A stretch of DNA of 50,736 bases from an uncultured Eubacteriales bacterium (lineage in GTDB: Bacteria > Bacillota > Clostridia > Christensenellales > CAG-314), in the NCBI GenBank assembly GCA_900544545.1, contig UQVY01000014.1, positions 1 through 50,736 on the forward strand, read 5' to 3'. Below are positions 29,054 to 37,501 of this stretch, piece after piece. The notes below the pieces were generated by a model, which saw nothing but the letters and a program-made list of their open reading frames with translations, had not been told where the DNA came from and made no database searches. How positions within the stretch are numbered: position 1 is the first letter of the stretch; each line of letters opens with the position of its first letter. Both the position numbers and the translations under genes were made by a program.

Positions 29054-30043
29054 TTATTTGCACTGCATACAGGTCATTGCAACTACCGCGCACACGTCTT
29101 CGCTGGAGCAGCCTCTGGAAAGGTCGTTGCAGGGCTTTGCCATACCCTGACAGATGGGACCGTAGGCATTTGCGCCCGCAAGACGCTGGACGAGCTTGTA
29201 ACCGATATTGCCCGCGTTGAGGTCGGGGAACACGAATACGTTGGCTTTACCCGCGACCTTGCTGCCCGGAGCTTTGAGAGCCGCGACCTTTTCCACGAGA
29301 GCCGCGTCGACCTGAAGTTCGCCGTCGATGGCGAGGTCGGGAGCCTTTTCCTGCGCAAGCTTAGTCGCGAGCTGCATCTTGTCCACGAGTTCGTGCTTAG
29401 CGCTTCCCTTGGTCGAGAAGGAGAGCATAGCGACTCTGGGTTCGTCATCGAAATAAGCCCTTGCCGAGTCAACGGAGGCTATCGCTATATCGGCGAGCTG
29501 TTCGGCGGTGGGGTTGGGATTGACGGCGCAGTCGGCAAAGAGCATAAGTCCGTCGTCGCCGTAGTTCTTATTGGGAAGCTCCATCACGAAGTAGCCGGAA
29601 ACGGTGGAGATGCCGGGTTTCGTCTTGAGAATCTGAAGAGCGGGACGAAGCATATCGCCCGTGGAGTGAACCGCGCCGCCTACCATTCCGTCCACGTCGC
29701 CCGACTTGACGAGCATAACGCCGAAATACATAACGTCCCCGCAAAGAGCGTAAGCCTGTTCTTCGGTCATTCCCTTTGCCTTGCGAAGCTCGTAAAGCTG
29801 AGAAGCGAACTGCTTGCGGAGCGGATCGGTTTCGGGATTGATGATTTTAACGCCGTCGAGCTTTGCGTCGGGAGCGATTTCTCTGATTTTAGCTTCGTCG
29901 CCCAGCATAACTATCTTTGCAAAACCTTCCGCGGTAATCATTTCCGCCGCCTTTATGATACGCGGTTCTTCGCCCTCGGGAAGAACGATCGTTTTGTTGA
30001 GAGCCTTGGCTTTCTTCTTGAATACTTCGATAAGACCTGACAT
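29054..30043 (-). CDS. pta: Phosphate acetyltransferase
   Basis: 329 residues, the short class I form without regulatory N-terminal domains. It exchanges CoA of acetyl-CoA for phosphate to give acetyl phosphate for AckA. Visible features are KTIVLPEGEEPRIIKAA, the long KSGDVDGMVGGAVHSTGDMLRPAL, CAVNPNPTAEQLADIAI, MLSFSTKGSA, GELQVDAALV and VFVFPDLNAGNIGYKLVQR. The ATG at 30043 follows TATGGAGGATCAAA; an earlier in-frame start lacks a ribosome site. A near-consensus promoter lies about 90 bp upstream, overlapping the leader of the divergent tmcAL gene. Confidence 0.97.
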   Translation of the reverse strand: MSGLIEVFKKKAKALNKTIVLPEGEEPRIIKAAEMITAEGFAKIVMLGDEAKIREIAPDAKLDGVKIINPETDPLRKQFASQLYELRKAKGMTEEQAYALCGDVMYFGVMLVKSGDVDGMVGGAVHSTGDMLRPALQILKTKPGISTVSGYFVMELPNKNYGDDGLMLFADCAVNPNPTAEQLADIAIASVDSARAYFDDEPRVAMLSFSTKGSAKHELVDKMQLATKLAQEKAPDLAIDGELQVDAALVEKVAALKAPGSKVAGKANVFVFPDLNAGNIGYKLVQRLAGANAYGPICQGMAKPCNDLSRGCSSEDVCAVVAMTCMQCK

Positions 30044-30060
30044 TTTGATCCTCCATATCA

Positions 30061-30089
30061 TTGATTTATCTGTGATTTTTTAGTATAAT
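30061..30089 (+). promoter_or_regulatory. Candidate promoter of tmcAL
   Basis: TTGATT, 17-bp spacer, perfect TATAAT, 80 bp before the tmcAL start. It lies inside the leader of the oppositely transcribed pta. Confidence 0.65.
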
Positions 30090-30129
30090 GTTTATCGCAT
30101 ACAGCGGTAGACACGTAAACGTAACTATA

Positions 30130-30158
30130 ATTATATAACAAAAAAATCCGCTTGTAAA
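30130..30158 (-). promoter_or_regulatory. Sigma-A promoter of pta-ackA
   Basis: On the minus strand: TTTACA, 17-bp spacer, perfect TATAAT, about 87 bp before the pta start codon. It lies inside the leader of tmcAL. Confidence 0.75.
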
Positions 30159-30168
30159 GGTTTTCGGT

Positions 30169-31263
30169 ATGAAATTCTGTACAATTATTTGCGAATACGA
30201 TCCTTTTCACAAAATGCACGCCGGACATATGAAGTTTGCGCGGGAGGCTTCGGGCTGCGATTTTCTGGTGTGTCTTATGTCGGGGAACTTCGTTCAGCGC
30301 GGAAGACCGGCGGTTACGGACAGGTTCACGAGGGCGAAGCACGCTCTTCTCGCGGGGGCGGACGTCGTTATAGAGCTTCCTTTGCTTTCGGCTGCCGCGG
30401 CGGCGGACGATTTCGCCTTCGGAGCGGCGAGAATCCTCGATTTCATCGGGGCGGAGGCGTTGTCCTTCGGCTGCGAGAGCGGGAACGCGGAGTTTCTGAG
30501 GAGCTGCGCGGAATTCCAGCTTTCCGAAGAGTACGACCGACGAGTCAGAAGATTTCTTTCCGAAGGAATAAGCTATCCGAAGGCGTGCGGAAAGGCTCTT
30601 CGCGGAAAGCTCCCCGAACCTCTCGAAAATCCGAACGATATCCTCGCCGCAGGGTATCTGAGAGAATGCGGGAAACTCGGATTCCGTCCCGAGATTTACC
30701 CGATGAAAAGAAACGAAGGGTATAACGATACGGCTTTTTCCGAGAGAGCGTCCTCTTCGGCGATAAGACTCGCGAGAAGCAGAGGAGAGGATTACTCCGC
30801 AGCCGTACCGAGCTTCGTTTTCGCGGACGACGACAAGTGGACGAATATTGAGGATTACGAAAAACTCGTCTTTCTGAGCAGGAACCTCTGGAACGCGGAG
30901 TACCTCGCGAAAATCCGCGGAATCTCCGAGGGAATCGAAAACAGAATCCTCTCGGCGAGAGCCTCGTCTTACGGAGAGTTCTTCTTCCTCCTCAAAACGA
31001 AAAGATACACCGAAGGCAGACTCAGACGCGCGCTTCTCGATTGCCTCCTCGGCGTAACCTCGGAAATCGCGGAGGAATATAAGAAAAGCAAACCTTATTC
31101 GAGATTACTCGGATTCAGAAAAGAATCGGAGGGCGCGCTCAAAAGACTGGCTCCGCTTTTTTCGGAGGCCCCGAGGTCGGTCGCCGCTCTCGAAAGAAAA
31201 GCCGACGGGCTTTACGAGGCCCTCGCGGGGAGAATAATCAGAAACTATCCCGTGAAGATATGA
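30169..31263 (+). CDS. tmcAL: tRNA(Met) cytidine acetate ligase TmcAL
   Basis: 364 residues of the YlbM/TmcAL family. It activates acetate with ATP and makes N4-acetylcytidine at the wobble base C34 of elongator tRNA-Met. The N-terminal nucleotidyltransferase-like domain has IICEYDPFHKMHAGHM (HxGH in place), LVCLMSGNFVQRGRPAVTDRFTRA, GADVVIELPLLSAAAAADDFAFGA and SFGCESGN. The middle has NPNDILAAGYLR and ERASSSAIR. The C-terminal helical part is complete (KPYSRLLGFRK). It is divergent from pta-ackA, which controls the acetate pool that TmcAL draws on. A modest AAAGG site precedes the ATG. A 22-23-bp repeat array begins in its last codons. Confidence 0.95.
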   Translation: MKFCTIICEYDPFHKMHAGHMKFAREASGCDFLVCLMSGNFVQRGRPAVTDRFTRAKHALLAGADVVIELPLLSAAAAADDFAFGAARILDFIGAEALSFGCESGNAEFLRSCAEFQLSEEYDRRVRRFLSEGISYPKACGKALRGKLPEPLENPNDILAAGYLRECGKLGFRPEIYPMKRNEGYNDTAFSERASSSAIRLARSRGEDYSAAVPSFVFADDDKWTNIEDYEKLVFLSRNLWNAEYLAKIRGISEGIENRILSARASSYGEFFFLLKTKRYTEGRLRRALLDCLLGVTSEIAEEYKKSKPYSRLLGFRKESEGALKRLAPLFSEAPRSVAALERKADGLYEALAGRIIRNYPVKI

Positions 31264-31356
31264 GAACGGATACGAATAGATATGAGAATGGATATTAAGT
31301 AGATATGAGAATGGATACTTGTGGATATGAGAATGGATATAAGTGGATATCGGAAC
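31257..31356. repeat. Five 22-23-bp tandem repeats at the tmcAL 3' end
   Basis: GATATGAGAATGGATA-type units start at 31257, 31279, 31302, 31324 and 31346. The first includes the tmcAL stop codon. Confidence 0.8.
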
Positions 31357-31597
31357 GGGCGGGGTTTTTCGGGAATATAGGAACGGACGCCCGTTTTTTC
31401 GGAAAGAAGGACAAAAAACCCGATTTTTGCGGGAACGATAATATTTGTAAATAGTTGACTTATCCTGCGGATTCTTGTATAATCCATAGATACGGACGTC
31501 AGATTCGTAAGCGGCTTTATCGCCGCAAAAAAGCAACTCTTTTGTTAACCGTCCGTTATGACTGAAACGGACAACATCTCAATTCAGGAGGAAAAAA
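31264..31597. other. 334-bp gene-free stretch between tmcAL and nifJ
   Basis: It contains the repeat array, about 90 bp of unremarkable sequence, the nifJ promoter and a 110-bp leader. No clear terminator for tmcAL is visible. Confidence 0.6.
31455..31483 (+). promoter_or_regulatory. Sigma-A promoter of nifJ
   Basis: TTGACT, 17-bp spacer, perfect TATAAT, leaving a leader of about 108 nt before the start codon. Confidence 0.87.
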
Positions 31598-34500
31598 ATG
31601 GCAAGAAAAATCACTATCGACGGTAATACCGCAGCTTCGCACGTAGCTTACGCCTTCAGCGACGTCGCGGCTATTTACCCGATCACTCCGTCCTCGCCTA
31701 TGGCGGAGGTTGCCGACGAATGGGCTGCCGGAGGCAGAACCAATCTCTTCGGTCAGAAGGTCAGAATCGCCGAAATGCAGTCCGAAGCAGGCGCTGCGGG
31801 CGCGGTTCACGGCAGTCTTACGGCGGGCGCGCTGACTTCCACTTTCACGGCAAGTCAGGGTCTGCTCCTTATGATCCCCAATATGTACAAGATCGCGGGC
31901 GAACTCCTTCCCTGCGTATTCCACGTTTCCGCAAGAGCGCTCGCTGCACACGCTCTCAATATCTTCGGAGATCACGCGGACGTTATGGCGTGCCGCCAGA
32001 CGGGCTTCGCTATGCTTGCGAGCAACTCCGTTCAGGAGGCTATGGACCTCGCTCTCGTGGCGCACCTTTCCACTCTCGAAGCAAAGGTTCCCTTCGTTCA
32101 CTTCTTCGACGGCTTCAGAACCAGCCACGAGGTAAGCAAAATCGAAGAGATCTCCTACGAGGATATGGCAAAGCTCCTCGATATGAAGTACGTAGAGGAC
32201 TTCAGAAGAAGAGCCATCAATCCCGAACACCCCGACCTCAGAGGTACCGCTCAGAACCCCGATATCTACTTCCAGAACAGAGAAGCCGCGAATAAGTATT
32301 ACGAAGCGGTTCCCGCAATCGTGGAGAAGTATATGAAACAGGTCGGAGAGCTTACCGGAAGAAAATATAACCTCTTCGATTACGTAGGCGCTCCCGACGC
32401 GGAAAACATCATCGTTATGATGGGCAGCGGCGCGGACGCAGCCGAAGAAACCATAGATTACCTCGCGAAGAAGGGCGAGAAGGTCGGTATGGTGAAGGTT
32501 CACCTTTATCGTCCGTTCTCGGTCAGGAACTTCGTGAACGCTATCCCCGCGTCGGTCAGGAGAATCAGCGTTCTCGACAGAACCAAGGAAGCAGGCTCTC
32601 TCGGCGAACCTCTTTACCTCGACGTTATCGCGGCTCTCGAAGAAGCCGGAAGAAAGGGTATCTGCGTGGTCGGCGGTCGTTACGGTCTCGGCAGCAAGGA
32701 ATTCACCCCCTCTATGGTCCTTTCGGTCTTCAAGAATATGAAGCTCGAGCAGCCCAAGAACCACTTCACCGTGGGTATCACCGACGACGTTACCAATACC
32801 TCCCTTCCCGTGGACGAGCTTATAGACGTCGCAAGCGAAGGAACGACCAGATGTAAGTTCTACGGCCTCGGCAGCGACGGCACCGTCGGCGCGAACAAGA
32901 ACAGCATCAAGATTATCGGCGACCACACCGACCTTTACGCGCAGGGATACTTCGAGTACGACTCCAAGAAGTCCGGCGGCCTTACCATAAGCCACCTTCG
33001 TTTCGGAAAAACCCCCATCAAGTCCAGCTACCTTATCGATCAGGCGGAATTCATCGCTTGTCATAATCCCAGCTACGTTACCCGTTACGACATTCTCGGA
33101 AGCGCGAAGGAGGGAGGTACCTTCCTTCTCAACTGCGCCTGGACGACAGACGAGCTCGACGAAAAGCTCCCCGCCGTTATGAAGAATCAGATAGCGAGAA
33201 AACACCTTAAGTTCTATATCATCAACGGTCTCGAAATCGCAAAGAAAGCCGGAAGCGCAAAGTCCACCAATATGGTAATGCAGTCCGCTTTCTTCAAACT
33301 CGCGAACATCATTCCCTACGAGGAAGCCGAAGGCTATATGAAAGCCGCTATCCTCAAGACCTACGGAAAGAAAGGTCAGGCCGTTATCGACAGCAATAAC
33401 GCAGCCGTGGAAAACGCAGTTACCGGACTCATCGAGGTCAATTATCCCGAGTCCTGGGCGGACGCTACGACCGGAGCGGCTCTCCCCGAAAAAATCGACA
33501 ACGAGTATTACGAGGAATTCATCAAGCCCATTATCGCGCAGAAGGGCAACCAGCTCCCCGTATCGGCGTTCGATCCCGCGGGCGTCGTTCCCACGGGCAC
33601 GACCAAGTTCGAAAAGCGCGGTATCGCGGTTGATATCCCCGTATGGAACAAAGACAACTGCATCCAGTGTAACCAGTGCGCTCTCGTTTGTCCGCACGCG
33701 GCAATCCGTCCCGTTCTCGTTCCCGTCGGAACCGAAAAGCCCGCTTCCTTCGAAACCAAGCCCGCTCTCGGCGTTCCCGGATACGAATTCAGGATTCAGG
33801 TCAGTCCGCTCGACTGCTCGGGCTGCGGAAGCTGCGCGAACGTCTGCCCCGCAAAGAACAAGGCTCTCGTTATGACAAACGCGGAACACGTCTGCGAGGA
33901 AGAGAACTATCGTTTCGCGGACGCTCAGCCCGTCGTGGAGGTCCCCGGCGCGATTAACGTCAAGACCAGCCAGTTCAGACAGCCGCTCTTCGAATTCTCG
34001 GGAGCGTGCGCGGGTTGCGGCGAAACCCCCTATATCAAACTCGTAACTCAGCTCTTCGGCGACAGAATGATAGTCGCGAACGCTACCGGCTGCTCCTCCA
34101 TTTACGGCGGAAGCGCGCCCACCTGCCCTTACACCGTAAACAAGGACGGACACGGTCCCGCTTGGGCTAACAGTCTCTTCGAGGACAATGCCGAATTCGG
34201 TTACGGTATGAATCTCGCCTATACTCAGAGAAGAGATAAGCTCAAAGACCTCGTTACGAGCCTTGCGGAAGCTCCCGAATGCTGCGAGGAAGGAAGAAAC
34301 GCCTGCCGCGAATGGCTCGACAATATGGACGACGCCGAAGGCAGCAAGAAGGCTTCGGCTCAGCTCGTCAAGGTTCTCGAAGGCTGTATGAACTGCGACA
34401 ACTCCGTTTCTCCGCTTATCAAGGAAATCTACGGAATGAAAGACTGTATGGTCAAGAAGTCCGTATGGATCTTCGGCGGCGACGGCTGGGCATATGACAT

Positions 34501-35104
34501 CGGCTACGGCGGATTGGATCACGTTCTCGCAAGCGGCGAGGACGTCAACGTTCTCGTTCTCGATACGGAGGTCTACTCCAACACCGGCGGACAGGCAAGC
34601 AAGTCCAGCCCGACGGGCGCGGTCGCTAAGTTCGCGGCAAGCGGAAAACGCATAAAGAAGAAAGACCTCGGTATGATGGCTATGAGCTACGGTTACGTCT
34701 ACGTGGCGCAGGTAGGTATGGGCGCGAATATGAATCAGCTCGTCAAGGTTATGGCGGAAGCGGAAGCTTATAAAGGTCCTTCCCTTATCATCGCTTACGC
34801 TCCCTGCATCAACCACGGCATCAATATGAGCAATCCTCAGGGCGAAATCAAGAAAGCCGTCGAATGCGGTTACTGGCAGCTTTATCACTACAATCCCGAC
34901 CTCATCAAACAGGGCAAGAACCCCTTCATTCTCGACAGCAAGGAGCCGACCGGAGATTATCAGGACTTCATCAGACACGAAACGAGATACGCTTCGCTTC
35001 TCAAGACCAAACCCGATATCGCCGCTACGCTCTTCGAACGTTCGGAAGAAGAGGCAAAGGAAAGATTCGAGAAATACAAAGAGCTTTCCGAAGAACAGAA
35101 ATAA
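31598..35104 (+). CDS. nifJ: Pyruvate:ferredoxin oxidoreductase, single-chain
   Basis: 1168 residues, the full multi-domain fusion. It oxidises pyruvate with CoA to acetyl-CoA and CO2, reducing ferredoxin. Order: domain I with AIYPITPSSPMAEVADEWA and MQSEAGAAGAVHG (1-230), domain II/III (about 250-620), and an inserted two-cluster ferredoxin with CIQCNQCALVC (Cys688, 691, 694, 698) and CSGCGSCANVC (Cys740, 743, 746, 750). The TPP-binding domain contains GACAGCGETPY, GDGWAYDIGYGG (from residue 961) and EVYSNTGGQASKSSPTG. AGGAGG lies 8 nt before the ATG, behind a strong promoter. Codon use is that of a highly expressed gene. Confidence 0.98.
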   Translation: MARKITIDGNTAASHVAYAFSDVAAIYPITPSSPMAEVADEWAAGGRTNLFGQKVRIAEMQSEAGAAGAVHGSLTAGALTSTFTASQGLLLMIPNMYKIAGELLPCVFHVSARALAAHALNIFGDHADVMACRQTGFAMLASNSVQEAMDLALVAHLSTLEAKVPFVHFFDGFRTSHEVSKIEEISYEDMAKLLDMKYVEDFRRRAINPEHPDLRGTAQNPDIYFQNREAANKYYEAVPAIVEKYMKQVGELTGRKYNLFDYVGAPDAENIIVMMGSGADAAEETIDYLAKKGEKVGMVKVHLYRPFSVRNFVNAIPASVRRISVLDRTKEAGSLGEPLYLDVIAALEEAGRKGICVVGGRYGLGSKEFTPSMVLSVFKNMKLEQPKNHFTVGITDDVTNTSLPVDELIDVASEGTTRCKFYGLGSDGTVGANKNSIKIIGDHTDLYAQGYFEYDSKKSGGLTISHLRFGKTPIKSSYLIDQAEFIACHNPSYVTRYDILGSAKEGGTFLLNCAWTTDELDEKLPAVMKNQIARKHLKFYIINGLEIAKKAGSAKSTNMVMQSAFFKLANIIPYEEAEGYMKAAILKTYGKKGQAVIDSNNAAVENAVTGLIEVNYPESWADATTGAALPEKIDNEYYEEFIKPIIAQKGNQLPVSAFDPAGVVPTGTTKFEKRGIAVDIPVWNKDNCIQCNQCALVCPHAAIRPVLVPVGTEKPASFETKPALGVPGYEFRIQVSPLDCSGCGSCANVCPAKNKALVMTNAEHVCEEENYRFADAQPVVEVPGAINVKTSQFRQPLFEFSGACAGCGETPYIKLVTQLFGDRMIVANATGCSSIYGGSAPTCPYTVNKDGHGPAWANSLFEDNAEFGYGMNLAYTQRRDKLKDLVTSLAEAPECCEEGRNACREWLDNMDDAEGSKKASAQLVKVLEGCMNCDNSVSPLIKEIYGMKDCMVKKSVWIFGGDGWAYDIGYGGLDHVLASGEDVNVLVLDTEVYSNTGGQASKSSPTGAVAKFAASGKRIKKKDLGMMAMSYGYVYVAQVGMGANMNQLVKVMAEAEAYKGPSLIIAYAPCINHGINMSNPQGEIKKAVECGYWQLYHYNPDLIKQGKNPFILDSKEPTGDYQDFIRHETRYASLLKTKPDIAATLFERSEEEAKERFEKYKELSEEQK

Positions 35105-35134
35105 ATTCGGCTTAATCGAAAACCGATAACGAAA

Positions 35135-35172
35135 AACGCCTTCCGGGTGACGACTCGGAGGGCGTTAGTTTT
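35135..35172 (+). terminator. Rho-independent terminator after nifJ
   Basis: AACGCCTTCCG and CGGAGGGCGTT pair over 11 bp (one G-T) with a 10-nt loop, followed by AGTTTTTT. Confidence 0.88.
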
Positions 35173-35176
35173 TTAG

Positions 35177-35246
35177 GTCGAAGATTTTCAGTCGAAGATT
35201 TTCAGTCGAAGATTTTCAGTCGAAGATTTTCAGTCGAAGATCTTCG
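35177..35246. repeat. 14-bp tandem repeat array
   Basis: GTCGAAGATTTTCA starts at 35177, 35191, 35205, 35219 and 35233, a strict 14-bp period. Degenerate copies continue to about 35285. The array fills the gap between the nifJ terminator and the converging reductase gene. Confidence 0.88.
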
Positions 35247-35307
35247 GGAGGAGATTTTCAGTCGGGATTTTCGGTCGAAGATTCCGATAGGGGAAAATCG
35301 CTCGGAA

Positions 35308-36324
35308 TCAGCGGGCGTCGGCGAAATCCTTGGCGACCTCGGCAAGCTTTTCCCGTATTCTGAGATTGTACGGACAACGGGTTTCGCAGACTCCGCATTT
35401 TATGCAGGCGTCGGCTTTGACCGCCATAGCGTCGTATCGGTCTTTGGCCCATTCCGCAAGGTCGTAGTTTTTAAGGTAGTTACGGAAGGTGAACATAGTA
35501 GGAATGTCTATCCCGACCGTACAGGGCGCGCAGTAGCCGCAGCGGCGACAGAATTCCGTGCCGAGCCTTAATCTCGTTTCGGCGCATTTCTTTATTTCTT
35601 CGTCGGTAAGGGGGCTGAGGTCGATTTCGGAGTCCTCCTTAGCCTCCTTCGCGTCGCCTATTCCCACGAGAGCCACGTCTATATCGGGATTGTTCGCGAT
35701 AAACCTGAGGGCGAGTTTCGCGTCGTCGAGATTTCCGCCGCCCATAGGCTTCATTGCGAGAGTCCCCATTCCCGCGGCTTTGGCTTTTTTGAACATATCT
35801 ATGCCTTCGGTCTCGACGATATTGTACGGATACATAACCGAAGCGAATTCGTCCGGATAGTTTTCGATTGCGTAAAGAAGGACTTCCTTTATATGGGAGG
35901 TTATGCCGATAAAACGAATTTTACCCGCGGCTTTGGCTTCCCTGAGGGCGCGCATCGAGCCGTCTTCGCCGAAAGCCGAAATCAAATCGGGAACGGTTTT
36001 GACGTTATGGAGCTGATAAAGGTCTATGCGGTCGGTTTTAAGATTTTTAAGGGAGGTTTCTATGTCGGCTTTCATTTTCGCGTAGCCCGCGGAGGGCGCT
36101 TTCGTCGCGAGGAAAAAGTCTTTTCTGAGGTCGCCGAGAGCGTTGCCGATGAATTCCTCCGAAACTGAATAACCCCGAGCCGTGTCGATATAGTTGATTC
36201 CGTTGTCGCGGGAGGCGTAGAGAGCTTTCGCGGCGTCCTCAGCCGAGCCGCGCTGAATGGGTATCCCTCCGAATCCTACGAGAGAAACGTTAAAGCCTGT
36301 TTTGCCGAAAGGTGTGTATTTCAT
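35308..36324 (-). CDS. Aldo/keto reductase with C-terminal 4Fe-4S ferredoxin domain
   Basis: 338 residues. Residues 1-265 are an aldo/keto reductase TIM barrel: KTGFNVSLVGFGGIPIQR, catalytic DTARGYSVSEEFIG (Asp and Tyr), LATKAPS and a QLHNV histidine. Residues about 265-330 carry clustered cysteines, CRRCGYCAPC and CIKCGVCETRC, a two-[4Fe-4S] ferredoxin-like domain. Such clostridial fusions probably couple carbonyl reduction to ferredoxin-type carriers; the substrate is unknown. AGGAAT precedes the ATG. It converges on nifJ and diverges from pfkA. Confidence 0.93.
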   Translation of the reverse strand: MKYTPFGKTGFNVSLVGFGGIPIQRGSAEDAAKALYASRDNGINYIDTARGYSVSEEFIGNALGDLRKDFFLATKAPSAGYAKMKADIETSLKNLKTDRIDLYQLHNVKTVPDLISAFGEDGSMRALREAKAAGKIRFIGITSHIKEVLLYAIENYPDEFASVMYPYNIVETEGIDMFKKAKAAGMGTLAMKPMGGGNLDDAKLALRFIANNPDIDVALVGIGDAKEAKEDSEIDLSPLTDEEIKKCAETRLRLGTEFCRRCGYCAPCTVGIDIPTMFTFRNYLKNYDLAEWAKDRYDAMAVKADACIKCGVCETRCPYNLRIREKLAEVAKDFADAR

Positions 36325-36416
36325 TATTCCTGCCTCTTTTGTTTATTTGCGCGTAAGCGCATACGCCCGTCCGTACCGTATCGCAGAATACGGAAGCCCG
36401 AAGCGTTTTCTTTAAT

Positions 36417-36445
36417 ATGATAAACTATTATTAAGAAAAACGCAA
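36417..36445 (-). promoter_or_regulatory. Candidate promoter of the aldo/keto reductase gene
   Basis: On the minus strand: TTGCGT, 17-bp spacer, TATCAT, about 93 bp before the start codon. It is back to back with the pfkA promoter. Confidence 0.45.
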
Positions 36446-36464
36446 ATATTTCGCCCGTTAATAA

Positions 36465-36493
36465 TTGTAATTTTTTCGGCGGTATGTTATAAT
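36465..36493 (+). promoter_or_regulatory. Sigma-A promoter of pfkA
   Basis: TTGTAA, 17-bp spacer, perfect TATAAT, 31 bp before the pfkA start. Confidence 0.83.
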
Positions 36494-36524
36494 CAAGTCG
36501 GTTTGTAAAAACAAGGAGGCTTTT

Positions 36525-37490
36525 ATGGCGGAAAAAATAGCCGTTTTGACCAGCGGAGGAGACGCCCCGGGTATGAACGCCGCGATAAGAGCGGTCGTCA
36601 GGAGCGCGCTTTATTACGGAATGCAGCCCTTCGGCGTCGAAAGAGGCTATAAGGGACTTACCGAAGGGGATATCTTCCCGATGACGAGAGGCTCGGTTTC
36701 GGACATTATATCCAAGGGCGGTACTATCCTCAAAACCGCAAGACTTCCCGAATTCACCGAGCGCGAGGTAAGAAAAAAAGCCGCGGATAACCTCGAATCG
36801 AGAGGAATAAAAGGACTCGTCGTAATCGGAGGGGACGGAAGTTTCAGAGGAGCCAGGGCTTTGTCCGGGGACTTCGGGATAAACGTCATAGGTCTCCCCG
36901 GGACTATCGACAACGACCTCGCTTATACGGACTACACGATAGGATTCGACACGGCGGTGAATACGGCTTTGTGGGCGATAAACAACCTTCGGGATACGAT
37001 GACTTCGCACGACAGGGTGTGCATAGTCGAAGTTATGGGACGGACGGTCGGAGATATCGCGCTTTACTCGGCGGTATCGGGCGGAGCGGACGATATCATC
37101 GTACCGGAATCGCCTTACAGGATAGAGGACGTCTGCCGCGACATAGAGGACAACGCCCGTAAAGGCAAAAGCAGCGATATTATTATACTCGCGGAGGGCG
37201 CGGGCAAAGCCGAGGAAGTCAAAAGCGAGATAAAGGCTCATTGCAGCGCGTCGGTCAGGACTATGGTTCTCGGACATATCCAGAGAGGAGGCTCTCCTAC
37301 GGCGAGAGACAGGATACTTGCCGCAAGAACGGGCGTAAGAGCCGTAGAGCTTATCCGCGAGGGCGCGACAAACCGGCTCGTAGGAGTCAGGGGCGAAGGG
37401 ATTTACGATATAGATATAGAAGAGGCTCTTTCGATGAAGAAGAGCTTCGACGCAGAACTATATAAAACAGCAAAGATCATCAGTTTTTGA
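36525..37490 (+). CDS. pfkA: ATP-dependent 6-phosphofructokinase
   Basis: 321 residues, the length of bacterial PfkA. It phosphorylates fructose 6-phosphate to the 1,6-bisphosphate, the committed step of glycolysis. Motifs: VLTSGGDAPGMNAAIR, the ATP loop GGDGSFRGA (from residue 102) and LPGTIDND with the catalytic Asp. The glycines in GGDGS and PGTIDND are those of ATP-using enzymes rather than the PPi type. EVMGRTVGDIAL and LGHIQRGGSPTARDR (substrate and effector arginines) also match. AAGGAGG precedes the ATG. The CoA-transferase follows 11 bp later, so the two are probably one operon. Confidence 0.96.
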   Translation: MAEKIAVLTSGGDAPGMNAAIRAVVRSALYYGMQPFGVERGYKGLTEGDIFPMTRGSVSDIISKGGTILKTARLPEFTEREVRKKAADNLESRGIKGLVVIGGDGSFRGARALSGDFGINVIGLPGTIDNDLAYTDYTIGFDTAVNTALWAINNLRDTMTSHDRVCIVEVMGRTVGDIALYSAVSGGADDIIVPESPYRIEDVCRDIEDNARKGKSSDIIILAEGAGKAEEVKSEIKAHCSASVRTMVLGHIQRGGSPTARDRILAARTGVRAVELIREGATNRLVGVRGEGIYDIDIEEALSMKKSFDAELYKTAKIISF

Positions 37491-37501
37491 AGAGGTATGA
37501 A

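Noticed and set aside
31556..34978. An 1140-codon open frame antisense to nifJ
   Set aside because: It is the exact codon-for-codon complement of nifJ and is open only because TTA, CTA and TCA are missing from the sense frame. It has no ribosome site and no protein-like motifs, whereas nifJ is unmistakable.
35177..35290. CRISPR-like array
   Set aside because: Units of 14 bp repeat head to tail with no unique spacers, and there are no cas genes. The same holds for the other arrays in the window.
36376..36393. CCGTAT-N6-ATACGG inverted repeat in the aldo/keto reductase leader
   Set aside because: A 6-bp arm with no supporting context; it could be a small hairpin or operator, but evidence is too thin to annotate.
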